A stretch of 64,000 nt of DNA from Thiohalobacter thiocyanaticus (GCF_003932505.1 NZ_QZMU01000001.1:1798001-1862000), one strand, 5' to 3'. Positions 1 to 11,063 are shown, numbered from the stretch's first letter. Numbers and translations are program-made. Notes: generated by a model from the letters alone, not told the origin.

Positions 1-129
1 CCGGCGGGCTTCGGGCACATGGCCTAACCAGTCAGTGGCGATCTGCGGCACATCCGGACCGGACAGCCGCACGATGCCGACCCCGCCGCGCCCGGCGGGG
101 GTGGCGATGGCGGCGATGGTGTCGGTCAT
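1..129 (-). CDS. mnmE: tRNA modification GTPase MnmE, N-terminal end (partial)
   Basis: This is the first 43 codons of MnmE; the rest lies beyond the left edge. The protein starts [19 protein letters not shown], the conserved opening of the MnmE tetrahydrofolate-binding N-domain. MnmE works with MnmG to place the (carboxymethyl)aminomethyl group on wobble uridine 34 of certain tRNAs. The ATG is at 129-127. It follows yidC on the same strand, the usual rpmH-rnpA-yidD-yidC-mnmE order. The G domain and the C-terminal CxGK cysteine are outside the window. Confidence 0.9.
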   Translation of the reverse strand, partial: MTDTIAAIATPAGRGGVGIVRLSGPDVPQIATDWLGHVPEARR

Positions 130-153
130 GATTGCGTGGTCTCAGCCTTTTTA

Positions 154-320
154 AGAGCGCCACGGAATATACGGAAGGCACGGAATGTTTATAAATAAAA
201 CCCTGGTACTGTCGCGCCCGGTCAAAAACACATATTGCTTCCACATCCCGGATCGGGTTACCAAACTGGGCTTTGCAATAATATTATTTTCCGTGCCTTC
301 CGTGTATTCCGTGGCGCTCT
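154..320. repeat. Inverted pair of CACGGAA-type repeats between mnmE and yidC
   Basis: A 32-bp arm at 154-185 (CGCCACGGAATATACGGAAG and onward) is matched in inverted orientation by 289-320 with one mismatch, around a spacer of about 100 bases. The arms consist of tandem ACGGAA units. The same motif recurs in at least five other intergenic gaps in this window. The whole 130-327 gap holds this element and no gene that I can see. Confidence 0.85.
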
Positions 321-327
321 TTGTCCT

Positions 328-1965
328 TCATTTCCCGCCCTGCTCGATGCGGCGGGTGATGACCCACTGCTGGGCGATGGAGAGCACATTGTTGGTCACC
401 CAGTACAGCACCAGCCCGGAGGGGAAGAAGGCGAAGAAGACGGTGAACACCACCGGCAGGATCATCATCACCTTGGCCTGGATCGGGTCCAGCGGCGCCG
501 GGTTGAGCTTCTGCTGGATGAACATGGTCGCGCCCATGATCAGCGGCAGAATGTAGTAGGGATCCTTCGACGACAGATCATTCAGCCACAGGGCGAAGTC
601 GGCCTGGCGCAGCTCCACGCTCTCCAGCAGCACCCAGTACAGGGCGATGAAGACCGGGATCTGGATCAGGATGGGCAAACAGCCGCCCAGCGGATTGATC
701 TTCTCGGTCTTGTACAGCTCCATCATGGCCTGGTTGAGCTTCTGCTTGTCGTCGCCGTAGCGCTCCTTGAGCGTCTTCAGCCGCGGTGCGAGCTTGCGCA
801 TCTGCGCCATGGACTTGTAGCTCATTTCCGAGGGCTTGTAGAACAGCAGCTTGATCAGCAGGGTCAGGATGATGATGGACCAGCCCCAGTTACCGACCAG
901 GTCGTGGATCTTCTCCAGCAGCCAGAAGATGGGCTTGGCCAGGATGGTCAGCATGCCGTAGTCGGCGGTCAGTTCCAGGCCCGGGGCGATCTCCTTGAGC
1001 CGGTCCTGCAGCTTGGGACCGACGAACAGCCGGCTGGCAAAGGTGTGCTCGCCGCCGGGCGGCACACTCACCGCCGTTGCGGCCAGACCCAGCACATAGC
1101 GGTTATCGGACAGTGCCTTGCTGTAATAGTGGTTGGGTTCGTCCGGCGCCGGCAGCCAGGCAGCGAGGAAGTAATGCTGGATCATGGCGGCCCAGCCACC
1201 GCTGATGTCACGCGCCAGGGGCGCGTCGCGCATGTCACCGAAGTCGTACTTCTCGTACTTCTCCTCAGGACTGTAGATCACGCCGCCGGTGTAGGTATAG
1301 ATGAAGGCCTGGCCCTGGCCGCTGACCTCGCTGCGCTGCAGCTGGCGGTACTGGCGTCCGCGCCACGGCTTGCCGGTGGTGTTGCGCACCTGCTGCTCGA
1401 GCTGGATCAGGTAGTCGCCGCGGGTGAAGCGGTAACGCTTTATGACCTCGATCCCCTCGGGGCTGGTCCAGGTCAGCTCGACCGTGAGTTCATCCTGGCC
1501 GGGCTGCAGGCGCCACTCGTCGCGGTCGCTGTTGAAGGTGACATGGTGGGTCGGTTCGGTGCCGTCGGGCGTGCGCAGGCCGGACTGGACCACGAAGATG
1601 TCATTGGGCCGCTCGTGCAGCAGGCGCACCGGCACGTCCGGCTTGTCGGCGTCGATCGGATAGTCGAGCAGGGCAGCGCCGACGAGATCACCGCCGCGGG
1701 TATCGATCTCGATCTCCAGCACGTCGGTACGCACCCGAATGCGTTTGCTCTCGGGATCGGGGGTCGGTTCGGCGTCCGTCGCCGCGGCCGCGGTGGTCTC
1801 GGGCAGGGCATCCGGGATGTCGGCGGCAGGGGCCTGTTCGCCCCCGGCACGGGATTCGACCTGCACCGGTGCCGGCTCGCTGCCGTAGTCGCGCTGCCAG
1901 GCCTCCCACAGCAGGAGTACCACGAAGCTCAGGGCAATGAACAGGATCAGACGCTGGTTATCCAT
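328..1965 (-). CDS. yidC: Membrane protein insertase YidC
   Basis: A 545-residue insertase that folds and inserts inner-membrane proteins, alone or with SecYEG. The N-terminal anchor ([20 protein letters not shown]) leads into a large periplasmic beta-super-sandwich domain (about residues 60-340). The conserved 60KD_IMP core follows, with a membrane segment around [18 protein letters not shown], the cytoplasmic hairpin [20 protein letters not shown] and further membrane segments ending [17 protein letters not shown]. Length is close to the E. coli protein (548). The ATG overlaps the end of yidD by 8 bases, consistent with coupled translation in the rpmH-rnpA-yidD-yidC operon. Confidence 0.97.
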   Translation of the reverse strand: MDNQRLILFIALSFVVLLLWEAWQRDYGSEPAPVQVESRAGGEQAPAADIPDALPETTAAAATDAEPTPDPESKRIRVRTDVLEIEIDTRGGDLVGAALLDYPIDADKPDVPVRLLHERPNDIFVVQSGLRTPDGTEPTHHVTFNSDRDEWRLQPGQDELTVELTWTSPEGIEVIKRYRFTRGDYLIQLEQQVRNTTGKPWRGRQYRQLQRSEVSGQGQAFIYTYTGGVIYSPEEKYEKYDFGDMRDAPLARDISGGWAAMIQHYFLAAWLPAPDEPNHYYSKALSDNRYVLGLAATAVSVPPGGEHTFASRLFVGPKLQDRLKEIAPGLELTADYGMLTILAKPIFWLLEKIHDLVGNWGWSIIILTLLIKLLFYKPSEMSYKSMAQMRKLAPRLKTLKERYGDDKQKLNQAMMELYKTEKINPLGGCLPILIQIPVFIALYWVLLESVELRQADFALWLNDLSSKDPYYILPLIMGATMFIQQKLNPAPLDPIQAKVMMILPVVFTVFFAFFPSGLVLYWVTNNVLSIAQQWVITRRIEQGGK

Positions 1966-2224
1966 GCTTGTTTTCTACCGGATGGGATGACTCGGGCACC
2001 GGATCGATCCCGCCCGGGTGCCAGGGGTGGCAGCGGCCCAGCCGCCGCAGGCTGAGCCAGCCGCCACGCAGCACGCCGTGGCGGGCCAGGGCGGTCTGGG
2101 CGTAGCAGGAGCAGCTGGGGTGAAAACGGCAGTGCTGGCCGAGCAGAGGACTCAGGCAGTAGCGATAGCCCTGAATCAGGCCGATCAGGAGGCGTTGCCA
2201 GATTGTCTGCTGAGTCGTTTCCAA
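1958..2224 (-). CDS. yidD: Membrane protein insertion efficiency factor YidD
   Basis: A small (88-residue) YidD family protein that helps YidC-dependent insertion at the inner face of the membrane. Family signatures are visible: [24 protein letters not shown] with its conserved cysteines, then a [18 protein letters not shown] stretch. No ATG lies near the expected start. The best start is TTG at 2224-2222, giving [15 protein letters not shown] and the usual length. It overlaps the rnpA end by 40 bases and the yidC start by 8. A longer reading upstream to about 2335 is open but would run inside rnpA and is unlikely. Confidence 0.88.
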   Translation of the reverse strand: METTQQTIWQRLLIGLIQGYRYCLSPLLGQHCRFHPSCSCYAQTALARHGVLRGGWLSLRRLGRCHPWHPGGIDPVPESSHPVENKHG

Positions 2225-2553
2225 TGCCGTTCCAGGATCTGTTTGAGCTGTGCCGGCGGCAGCTGGGCCAGGCCGTGGCGGCCGATGACCACGAAGTCCA
2301 GGTTGCCCAGCTCCGCCTGCAGATGACGGAAGCACTCGCGGATCAGTCGCTTGATCCGGTTGCGCTGCACCGCCCGGAGCGAAACCTTGCGCGAGATGGC
2401 CAGCCCCAGGCGGGGATGGTCCAGGTCGTTCGGGGCAGCCAGCACGGTAAGATAGCGATCGCTGGAACGGCGGGGGTGGGCGAAGACCCGCCGGAACTCA
2501 CTGGGCCGGGTCAGCCGCGCCGTGCGCGGAAAGCCTTGCGGGGTCCGCGCCAA
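2185..2553 (-). CDS. rnpA: Ribonuclease P protein component
   Basis: The 122-residue protein subunit of RNase P, which binds the catalytic RNA and helps it cut the 5' leader from tRNA precursors. The family RNR motif is present ([16 protein letters not shown]), preceded by [15 protein letters not shown]. The start is taken as TTG at 2553-2551 because no ATG or GTG is in frame after the rpmH stop, and this start gives the usual N-terminus ([16 protein letters not shown]). It lies 17 bases downstream of rpmH and overlaps yidD, the standard tight operon. Confidence 0.93.
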   Translation of the reverse strand: MARTPQGFPRTARLTRPSEFRRVFAHPRRSSDRYLTVLAAPNDLDHPRLGLAISRKVSLRAVQRNRIKRLIRECFRHLQAELGNLDFVVIGRHGLAQLPPAQLKQILERHWKRLSRQSGNAS

Positions 2554-2570
2554 TGCACTCGCGGGCCTGC

Positions 2571-2705
2571 TCAGGCGCTCAGCCGGGCACGACCCTTGGC
2601 GCGGCGTGCCTTGAGCACCCGACGGCCGTTCTTGGTACTCATGCGGGCGCGGAACCCGTGGGTGCGCTTACGCTTCAGATTACTGGGTTGAAAGGTTCGC
2701 TTCAT
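2571..2705 (-). CDS. rpmH: 50S ribosomal protein L34
   Basis: A 44-residue basic ribosomal protein read directly on the minus strand: it begins [19 protein letters not shown] and ends KGRARLSA before TGA. Both sequence and length match bacterial L34. It is the first gene of the leftward rpmH-rnpA-yidD-yidC-mnmE operon and is divergent from dnaA, so its promoter and that of dnaA must share the 2706-2929 gap. Confidence 0.96.
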   Translation of the reverse strand: MKRTFQPSNLKRKRTHGFRARMSTKNGRRVLKARRAKGRARLSA

Positions 2706-2821
2706 GGCGTTGACTCGAGTAAAGGCTTAACGGATCCGGGCCTTATGGGGCCCCTGCAGAGAGCGCGCAATACTACCGGCGCGGCCAGTGCAGTGTCAAC
2801 TTCAATCAGGCGACAGGCGGG

Positions 2822-2830
2822 TGTGGATAA
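2822..2830 (-). promoter_or_regulatory. DnaA box upstream of dnaA
   Basis: A perfect TTATCCACA box read on the minus strand, about 100 bases before the dnaA start. In many bacteria DnaA represses its own gene through such a site. The 2706-2929 gap otherwise contains only the divergent rpmH and dnaA upstream regions. Confidence 0.7.
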
Positions 2831-2929
2831 CACGGGAAATCAGGGTTAGACTCATGCCCTTTTCCCGTGACGAACGACCGGGTCCCATGCAGACCTGAAC
2901 TCGGAACACCGCCTCCGAAGGAGCCCTCG

Positions 2930-4279
2930 TTGGACGCCCATTTGTGGAAACAATGCCTGGATCGCCTCGAGGAGGAGATTCCGGAACAGCCTTTCAACAC
3001 CTGGATCCGTCCCCTGCATGCAGAGCCGCATCCCGAGGGCAACCTGCGCCTGCTCGCGCCCAACCGCTTCGTGCTGGACTGGGTCCGGGAGCATTACCTG
3101 GGTCTGATCCAGGACACCCTGACCGGCCTGACCCCGGAACAGCCGACCCAGGTGCGCCTGGAAGTGGGCACCCGCCAGCAGGCACCGGTGGACAAGCCGC
3201 GCGAGCCGGCCCGCTTTACCCGTTCGAGCAGCCGTGAACAGTCCCCCCTGCCGGCGACCAACCATACCCTGAACAGCACCTTCACCTTCGAGACCTTCGT
3301 CGAGGGCAAGTCCAACCAGCTGGCCAAGGCCGCTTCGATGCAGATCGGGGAGAACCCCGGCGGGGCCTACAATCCGCTGTTCATCTACGGCGGGGTGGGG
3401 CTGGGCAAGACGCACCTGATGCATGCAGTGGGCAACCTGATCCTGCAGGGCAAGCCCAACGCCCGGGTGGTATACCTGCACTCCGAGCGCTTCGTGGCGG
3501 ACATGGTCAAGGCGCTGCAGCACAATGCCATCAACGAATTCAAGCGCTATTACCGCTCGGTGGATGCGCTGCTGATCGATGACATCCAGTTCTTCGCCGG
3601 CAAGGAACGCTCCCAGGAGGAGTTCTTCCACACCTTCAACGCCCTGCTGGAAAGCCAGCAGCAGATCATCCTGACCTGCGACCGGTATCCCAAGGAGGTC
3701 GACGGGCTGGAGGAGCGGTTGAAATCCCGCTTCGGCTGGGGTCTGACCGTGGCCATCGAGCCGCCGGAACTGGAGACCCGGGTGGCGATCCTGATGGCCA
3801 AGGCCGCCCAGGCACAGGTGGAGATGCCCGACGAGGTGGCGTTTTTCATCGCCAAGCGGATCAAGTCCAACATCCGCGAACTGGAAGGCGCCCTGCGCCG
3901 GGTGGCGGCCAGCTCCCGCTTCACCGGGCGGGCCGTGACCCTGGACTTCGTCAAGGAAGCCCTGCGCGATCTGCTGGCCTTGCAGGACAAGCTGGTATCG
4001 ATTGAAAATATTCAGAAAACCGTAGCCGAATACTATAAGATCCGGGTGGCGGACCTGCTCTCGGCGCGGCGCAGCCGCTCCATCGCCCGGCCACGGCAGG
4101 TCGCCATGGCCCTGGCCAAGGAGCTGACCAGCCATTCGCTGCCCGAGATCGGCGACTCCTTCGGCGGCCGCGACCACACCACTGTGCTGCATGCCTGCCG
4201 CAAGGTGGCTGAGCTGCGCGAGACCGACATCCGGATCAAAGAGGATTACTACAACCTGTTGAGGACCCTGACCAGATGA
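2930..4279 (+). CDS. dnaA: Chromosomal replication initiator protein DnaA
   Basis: A 449-residue initiator that binds DnaA boxes and melts oriC. Domain I opens [20 protein letters not shown] and continues [10 protein letters not shown] variable linker runs over about residues 80-115. The AAA+ domain has Walker [10 protein letters not shown] (about 154-162) and Walker [10 protein letters not shown]. Domain IV ends with the DNA-binding signature [12 protein letters not shown]. The start is taken as TTG at 2930, with AAGGAG six bases upstream (2918-2923), because it gives the family N-terminus. A GTG further upstream (2867) is open but would add 21 residues unlike DnaA. DnaA boxes lie on both sides of the gene. 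Confidence 0.96.
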   Translation: MDAHLWKQCLDRLEEEIPEQPFNTWIRPLHAEPHPEGNLRLLAPNRFVLDWVREHYLGLIQDTLTGLTPEQPTQVRLEVGTRQQAPVDKPREPARFTRSSSREQSPLPATNHTLNSTFTFETFVEGKSNQLAKAASMQIGENPGGAYNPLFIYGGVGLGKTHLMHAVGNLILQGKPNARVVYLHSERFVADMVKALQHNAINEFKRYYRSVDALLIDDIQFFAGKERSQEEFFHTFNALLESQQQIILTCDRYPKEVDGLEERLKSRFGWGLTVAIEPPELETRVAILMAKAAQAQVEMPDEVAFFIAKRIKSNIRELEGALRRVAASSRFTGRAVTLDFVKEALRDLLALQDKLVSIENIQKTVAEYYKIRVADLLSARRSRSIARPRQVAMALAKELTSHSLPEIGDSFGGRDHTTVLHACRKVAELRETDIRIKEDYYNLLRTLTR

Positions 4280-4494
4280 TGTGGATAAGGTGTGCGTCCT
4301 TTGGCGGCGACCGGTACCCACAGACTTATCCACAATCCGCGCACAGGCTGCCGGGGACTTGTACGCCTAGTTGAGTATACTAATAAAATATTGAAATTTA
4401 AGGATATTTTATTGTTATCCACAGAAAGGCGCCGGACTAAGAGTAACAACAGGGTAAATATTTATTCAATAATATTTAGTTGGGATAGGAACAG
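4280..4494. other. oriC: Probable chromosomal origin oriC (dnaA-dnaN intergenic)
   Basis: The gap holds three perfect DnaA boxes: 4280-4288 (minus strand, touching the dnaA stop), 4326-4334 (plus) and 4415-4423 (plus). A very AT-rich tract at about 4378-4413 (TAATAAAATATTGAAATTTA) and another at about 4453-4482 are good unwinding-element candidates in an otherwise GC-rich genome. Boxes plus AT-rich DNA beside dnaA are the usual bacterial origin arrangement. Bidirectional strand-skew evidence cannot be obtained from one window by eye. Confidence 0.8.
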
Positions 4495-5595
4495 ATGAAA
4501 TTCAGTATCCAGCGTGAGAATCTCCTCAAGCCACTGCAGCAGATCATCGGCGTGGTCGAGCGCCGTCAGACCCTGCCGGTTCTGGGCAATGTCCTGATCC
4601 AGTCCAGCGACAAGGGACTGACCCTGACGGCCACTGACCTGGAAGTGGAGCTGGTCGCCACCATCGAGCAGAACCTGGAGGATGGGGGAGAGGCCACCCT
4701 GCCGGCGCGCAAGCTGTTCGACATCTGTCGGGCACTGCCCGAAGGCAGCACGCTGGAGATCAGCATCGAGCAGGACCGAGCGCTGGTGAAATCCGGGCGC
4801 AGCCGTTTCACCCTGTCGACCCTGCCAGCCGGGGATTTCCCCGTCATCGAGGAGATGAAAACCGCGCTGTCCTTCAGCCTGCCGGAAAAGGCGTTGAAGG
4901 AGATCATCGAGCGCACCCATTTCGCCATGGCGCAGCAGGACGTGCGTTATTACCTCAACGGCCTGATGCTGGAAGTGGATACCGACGCGCTGCGCGCCGT
5001 GGCGACCGACGGTCACCGCCTGGCCATGTCCGAGGTCGCGGCCGAAACCGGCGTGGAGGAGAAGACCCAGATCATCGTCCCCCGCAAGGGGGTGCAGGAA
5101 CTGTTGCGCTCGCTGGAAAGTTCGGATGCCGAGGTCACCGTCCAGCTCGGCACCAATCACATCCGCATCAACACCCCGGAGCTGCAGGTCACCTCCAAGT
5201 TGATCGACGGCCGCTTCCCGGACTATGAGCGGGTCATGCCCAAGGGCGGGGACAAGGTCATCACGGCCGACACCACCGGCCTGCGCCAGGCGCTCAGCCG
5301 TACCTCCATCCTGTCCAACGAGAAATACCGCGGCATCCGTCTCAGCCTGGACAGCAACAGCCTGCGCATCCAGGCCCACAACCCGGAGCAGGAGGAGGCC
5401 GAGGAGGAGCTGGAGATCAACTACAGTTCCGACCCGCTGGAGATCGGCTTCAACGTCACCTATCTGCTGGATGCCCTGTCGGCCCTGCCCGGTGAGGAGG
5501 TCCGGATCCTGCTCAGCGATGCCAACAGCAGCTGCCTGATCGATGCCCCCGACGGCGGACCCAACCGCTATGTGGTCATGCCGATGCGGCTGTGA
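4495..5595 (+). CDS. dnaN: DNA polymerase III subunit beta (sliding clamp)
   Basis: A 366-residue clamp that forms a ring dimer and tethers DNA polymerase III and other repair proteins to DNA. It starts MKFSIQRENLLKPLQQIIGV and ends with the conserved YVVMPMRL, which forms part of the protein-binding pocket. Length matches E. coli beta (366). A purine-rich GATAGGAACAG precedes the ATG. It lies directly downstream of the predicted origin and likely shares regulation with recF. Confidence 0.98.
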   Translation: MKFSIQRENLLKPLQQIIGVVERRQTLPVLGNVLIQSSDKGLTLTATDLEVELVATIEQNLEDGGEATLPARKLFDICRALPEGSTLEISIEQDRALVKSGRSRFTLSTLPAGDFPVIEEMKTALSFSLPEKALKEIIERTHFAMAQQDVRYYLNGLMLEVDTDALRAVATDGHRLAMSEVAAETGVEEKTQIIVPRKGVQELLRSLESSDAEVTVQLGTNHIRINTPELQVTSKLIDGRFPDYERVMPKGGDKVITADTTGLRQALSRTSILSNEKYRGIRLSLDSNSLRIQAHNPEQEEAEEELEINYSSDPLEIGFNVTYLLDALSALPGEEVRILLSDANSSCLIDAPDGGPNRYVVMPMRL

Positions 5596-5597
5596 AT

Positions 5598-5664
5598 GGC
5601 CACGGAATACACGCAAAATAAGCCAGGCGTTTTCTTCAGCAAGACACATTGTGAGTCCGTGGCC
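5598..5664. repeat. Degenerate CACGGAA-type inverted pair between dnaN and recF
   Basis: GGCCACGGAATACACG at about 5598-5613 and TCCGTGGCC at 5656-5664 form a short inverted pair of the dispersed CACGGAA family. The rest of the 5596-5708 gap shows no gene. Confidence 0.55.
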
Positions 5665-5708
5665 ATGGCGGGCATCCCTGTCGCCTTGAATCCCAGGCCC
5701 CCGCTGCC

Positions 5709-6788
5709 ATGCCTCTGAGCCGGTTAAGTCTTGAGCATTTCCGCAACATCACTGCCGCCGAGCTGGAGCTGTCGCCGCGATTCAATCTGATCGTCGGGGC
5801 CAATGGTTCCGGCAAGACCAGCCTGCTTGAAGCCATCTACTACCTTGGCCGGGTGCGATCCTTCCGTACGGCCAGACCCAAACACCTGATTCAGGATGGC
5901 CAGACCTGGTTCCGCCTGGTGGGACGTATCACCGGGGCGGACAACGCCGAACAGACACTGGGCATCGAGCGCGGGCCGCAGGGCCAGACCTTGCGTCTGG
6001 CCGGACGGCCGGTGCGCCAACTGGCCGATCTGGTCCGGACACTGCCCATCCAGCTGCTGCATTCTGACAGCCATTTGATTCTTGAAGGCGGTCCTCGCTA
6101 TCGCCGCCGTTACCTGGACTGGGGCGTGTTCCACGTGGAACATGGCTATCATGCCACCTGGCAGCGCTACGCCAAGGCGCTCAAACAGCGTAATGCCGCC
6201 CTGCGCACCAGTCGCAACCCCCGTGACGTGGCCGCCTGGTCCCCGGCACTGGTTCAGGCCGCTGAAACTCTGCACAGCCTGCGGAGCGAGTACATCGCCA
6301 TGCTGCTGCCCTATGTTCAGGGTAATCTGGCGGCGCTGGTGGATCTGCCGGGGCTGGAATTCCACTACCAGCCGGGCTGGCCGGAGGATACCGGTCTGGA
6401 GACCGCTCTGGCCGAGCGTTATGCGACCGATCTGAAGCGCGGTTTTACCCAGGTCGGTCCCCACCGGGCCGATCTGCAGCCGCTGATCGACGGTGTTCCT
6501 GCCATCGAACGCGTTTCGCGTGGCCAGCAGAAGCAGCTGGTCACCGCCCTGTTGCTGGCGCAGGCCGAATTGCTGATGGAAAAGAGCCGGCGGCCCTGCC
6601 TGTTTCTGATCGACGACCTGCCGGCCGAGCTGGATCACGGCCATCGGGAGCGGGTGCTGGAGCGCCTGCTGGCGCTGCAATCCCAGGTCTATGTCACCAC
6701 TACGGACGCGAATGCCATCCCCGTGGTAGCCGGAGATAGTGGGAAAAGGTTTCACGTGGAACAGGGGCGGATAGCGCAAACCGGTTGA
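5709..6788 (+). CDS. recF: DNA replication and repair protein RecF
   Basis: A 359-residue SMC-like ATPase that loads RecA at gaps through the RecFOR pathway. Walker A is GANGSGKT (30-37), the ABC signature is SRGQQKQLV, and Walker B is CLFLIDDLPAELD followed by a D-loop. Length is normal for the family (357 in E. coli). Two ParB-binding parS-like palindromes are embedded in the reading frame: one encodes VFHVEH, the other RFHVEQ close to the C-terminus. It sits between dnaN and gyrB, as in most gammaproteobacteria. Confidence 0.97.
   Translation: MPLSRLSLEHFRNITAAELELSPRFNLIVGANGSGKTSLLEAIYYLGRVRSFRTARPKHLIQDGQTWFRLVGRITGADNAEQTLGIERGPQGQTLRLAGRPVRQLADLVRTLPIQLLHSDSHLILEGGPRYRRRYLDWGVFHVEHGYHATWQRYAKALKQRNAALRTSRNPRDVAAWSPALVQAAETLHSLRSEYIAMLLPYVQGNLAALVDLPGLEFHYQPGWPEDTGLETALAERYATDLKRGFTQVGPHRADLQPLIDGVPAIERVSRGQQKQLVTALLLAQAELLMEKSRRPCLFLIDDLPAELDHGHRERVLERLLALQSQVYVTTTDANAIPVVAGDSGKRFHVEQGRIAQTG
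6127..6142. promoter_or_regulatory. parS: parS site inside recF
   Basis: TGTTCCACGTGGAACA, a perfect 16-bp palindrome matching the conserved bacterial parS consensus bound by ParB. It lies within recF codons for VFHVEH. Two further copies lie within 700 bases. Confidence 0.88.
6748..6763. promoter_or_regulatory. parS: parS-like site at the 3' end of recF
   Basis: GGTTTCACGTGGAACA differs from the canonical TGTTTCACGTGGAACA only at the first base. It lies near the recF stop and 25 bases before another perfect site. Confidence 0.75.
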
Positions 6789-6804
6789 TGTTCCACGTGG
6801 AACA
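6789..6804. promoter_or_regulatory. parS: parS site in the recF-gyrB gap
   Basis: TGTTCCACGTGGAACA, a perfect palindrome that begins directly after the recF stop codon. It is the third ParB site of the cluster. ParA/ParB genes are not in this window but usually lie near mnmE/mnmG, just beyond the left edge. Confidence 0.88.
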
Positions 6805-6819
6805 TGCGCGAGCCGCATG

Positions 6820-9296
<2,477 letters not shown>

Positions 9297-9339
9297 TTAT
9301 CCACGTCAGGCCGGTCGGGTTGGCCCCAAACAGCGCAAC

Positions 9340-9365
9340 CCGATCTGAGATGATCGGTGCTTTTC
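9340..9365 (+). terminator. Possible rho-independent terminator after gyrB
   Basis: A six-base stem CCGATC/GATCGG (9340-9345 and 9352-9357) with a six-base loop is followed by TGCTTTT. The stem is short but the position between gyrB and the convergent plsC is right. Confidence 0.5.
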
Positions 9366-9393
9366 ACGGAATTTTGCCGTAATTTAAAGTAAT

Positions 9394-10167
9394 TCAACCT
9401 TGTTTCTGCTGATGCTCTCTGCCTGAATCAGGTTTGAGGGTGCTGATACGCTCCACTGTGGTCTCGATCCAGCCCTCGGCCTCGGCCAGGATCTCGGCCG
9501 CCGTTTTCCCATCCGTCGCAATGGGCGGACCCACCACCAGGCGGATCTCACCCGGGTACTTGATGAAACTGTGCCGCGGCCAGAACTCGCCGGCGTTGTG
9601 CGCCACCGGCACCACCTGGGCGCCGCTGCGCTCGGCCAGTACCGCGCCGCCGATGCGGTATCTCCCCTTCTCTCCCGGTGCGGTGCGCGTGCCTTCCGGG
9701 AACACGATCACCCAGCGGCCGTCGGCCAGGCGCCGGGTGCCCTGTTCGACCAGTTGCTCCACGGCCCTGCGTCCGGCGCCGCGGTCGATGGCGATGGGTT
9801 CGATCAGTGCCAATGCCCAGCCGAACAGCGGGATGCGCAGCAACTCGCGCTTGAGCACCCAGACCTGGGGCGGGAACACCCGCTGCAGGGCGAGCGTCTC
9901 CCAGGTGGACTGATGCTTGGAAAAGACGATCGATGCCCGCTCGGGGATATGCTCACGACCTTCCACGCGGTAGTGCAGGCCGCAGCTGATCCGCAGCCAC
10001 CACAGATTCAGCCGCGCCCATTGAGTGGCGGTGGTATAGCGGACCCGGAAGGGAAAGGGAAAGGTCAGCAGGGTAAGCGGGGCCAGCACCAGTGTGGAGG
10101 TGAACATTACCAGCCAGAAGATCAGTGAGCGCAGGTAGAGCAGGGGCGAGGGCGAGCGTGACGGCAT
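9394..10167 (-). CDS. plsC: 1-acyl-sn-glycerol-3-phosphate acyltransferase
   Basis: A 257-residue acyltransferase that adds the second acyl chain to lysophosphatidic acid to make phosphatidic acid at the inner membrane. An N-terminal hydrophobic segment (LRSLIFWLVMFTSTLVLAPL) anchors it. The catalytic block is KHQSTWETL, the HX4E variant of the HX4D motif seen in many proteobacterial homologues. The substrate-binding block is VIVFPEGTRTAPGEKG, followed by VVPVAHNAGEFWPR. It lies one base after the GmhB-like gene and converges with gyrB. Confidence 0.93.
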   Translation of the reverse strand: MPSRSPSPLLYLRSLIFWLVMFTSTLVLAPLTLLTFPFPFRVRYTTATQWARLNLWWLRISCGLHYRVEGREHIPERASIVFSKHQSTWETLALQRVFPPQVWVLKRELLRIPLFGWALALIEPIAIDRGAGRRAVEQLVEQGTRRLADGRWVIVFPEGTRTAPGEKGRYRIGGAVLAERSGAQVVPVAHNAGEFWPRHSFIKYPGEIRLVVGPPIATDGKTAAEILAEAEGWIETTVERISTLKPDSGREHQQKQG

Positions 10168-10168
10168 C

Positions 10169-10684
10169 TCAGTCGGCGTTGTCGGTTTCGTCTAACAAGT
10201 ATTGAACAGCGGCATCAAGGCTGCTGAAACCGGGCTCCCCGGCGTCGGTGTTGCCGGCGCCCAGTACCAGGCAGCGCACACCGGCGCTGCGTCCGGCTTC
10301 CAGCGCCGGCCCATGGTCCAGGGTTATGTAGGGCACGTCCTCCAGGCGCAGCTGCTGGCGCAGTGCGATGTCGAGCAGCAGACCCGGCCGGGGCGGACGG
10401 CAGGGGCAATTCGTATCCGGGCCGTGGGGGCAGAACAAGACCGCATCGATTTGTCCACCGGCGTTGTTCGCGGCCTGGTTCAGCCGGTTGTGCAGCCGGG
10501 TCAGCCGACCCAGGTCGGGGGCGGCGTCGCCGTCCATGACGGGTGTCCCTGTGACCAGAACCCGCCGGTCGGCCCGGTTGAGCCGTGCGATGGCCTCCAG
10601 ACTGCCGGGCATGGGATTCCAGTGCTCGGGCGCGGTGGTGTCGCTTTCACGGATGGCGGCGAGATCGATGATGACCGGCTGCAT
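10169..10684 (-). CDS. GmhB-like HAD protein with degraded active site
   Basis: Position (after glyS, before plsC and gyrB) and sequence identify a relative of D-glycero-beta-D-manno-heptose-1,7-bisphosphate 7-phosphatase: WNPMPGSLEAIARLNRADRRV and IDAVLFCPHGPDTNCPCRPP line up well. The zinc-site Cys/His pattern CPH...CPC is kept. The HAD catalytic residues are not. The DRDG loop reads IIDLAAIRES, so the second Asp (general acid) is Ala. The CRKPKPG lysine is replaced (CRPPRPG). The VGDSxxD acidic motif reads ITLDHGPAL. It is probably not a phosphatase. The ATG at 10684 is preferred to GTG at 10705, which would overlap the previous gene. Confidence 0.8.
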   Translation of the reverse strand: MQPVIIDLAAIRESDTTAPEHWNPMPGSLEAIARLNRADRRVLVTGTPVMDGDAAPDLGRLTRLHNRLNQAANNAGGQIDAVLFCPHGPDTNCPCRPPRPGLLLDIALRQQLRLEDVPYITLDHGPALEAGRSAGVRCLVLGAGNTDAGEPGFSSLDAAVQYLLDETDNAD

Positions 10685-10694
10685 ACGTGTGGAC

Positions 10695-11030
10695 TCAGGT
10701 GTCACGGAATTCGGAGACCCGAACCCGGCCGTTTACCATCCGCGCATCGCGCTGCATGATTCTGTCCATCTTGTCCCAGAAGGCCTGCCCGAGGTCGAAG
10801 TCCTCGGCGATGGCCGTGCCGATGACAAGAATGAACAGGTCAGCGCATTCCTCGGCCAATTTGGCCTTGTCCTTGCCCTTGGTCACGCAGGCGGCGATCT
10901 CGCCCAGTTCCTCGGCCATCAGGGCGATGCGGTAGGTCATGTCCTCGCCGCCGGTGTTCTTGAAGTCGTGCTTGTCATGAAAGGCCTGCACCGCGGCCAG
11001 CATGTCTGCGTAGGAATCCGGGTTGCTCAT
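10695..11030 (-). CDS. MazG-like nucleotide pyrophosphohydrolase
   Basis: A 111-residue all-alpha NTP pyrophosphohydrolase of the MazG/dUTPase-like superfamily. The metal-binding pattern is visible as MAEELGEIAACVTKG followed by LAEECADLFILVIGTA (ExxE then ExxD). Such proteins hydrolyse non-canonical or excess nucleoside triphosphates, but the substrate cannot be told from the sequence. It is inserted between glyS and the GmhB-like gene, both on the same strand. The following gene begins 10 bases after its stop. Confidence 0.82.
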   Translation of the reverse strand: MSNPDSYADMLAAVQAFHDKHDFKNTGGEDMTYRIALMAEELGEIAACVTKGKDKAKLAEECADLFILVIGTAIAEDFDLGQAFWDKMDRIMQRDARMVNGRVRVSEFRDT

Positions 11031-11063
11031 ATCAGCCTCCGTTGGTCGTCAAGCTTCTAAACC

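Noticed and set aside
235..2055. A long open frame (about 600 codons) on the plus strand opposite yidC, and similar long frames opposite dnaA, recF, glyS, rep, Pat and others
   Set aside because: They are His/Gln/Leu/Gly-rich mirror frames of high-GC genes, without ribosome sites or recognisable domains; the opposite strand in each case encodes a well-conserved protein.
9297..9305. TTATCCACG after gyrB as a functional DnaA box
   Set aside because: It has one mismatch and stands alone with no AT-rich region; the boxes around dnaA explain the origin.
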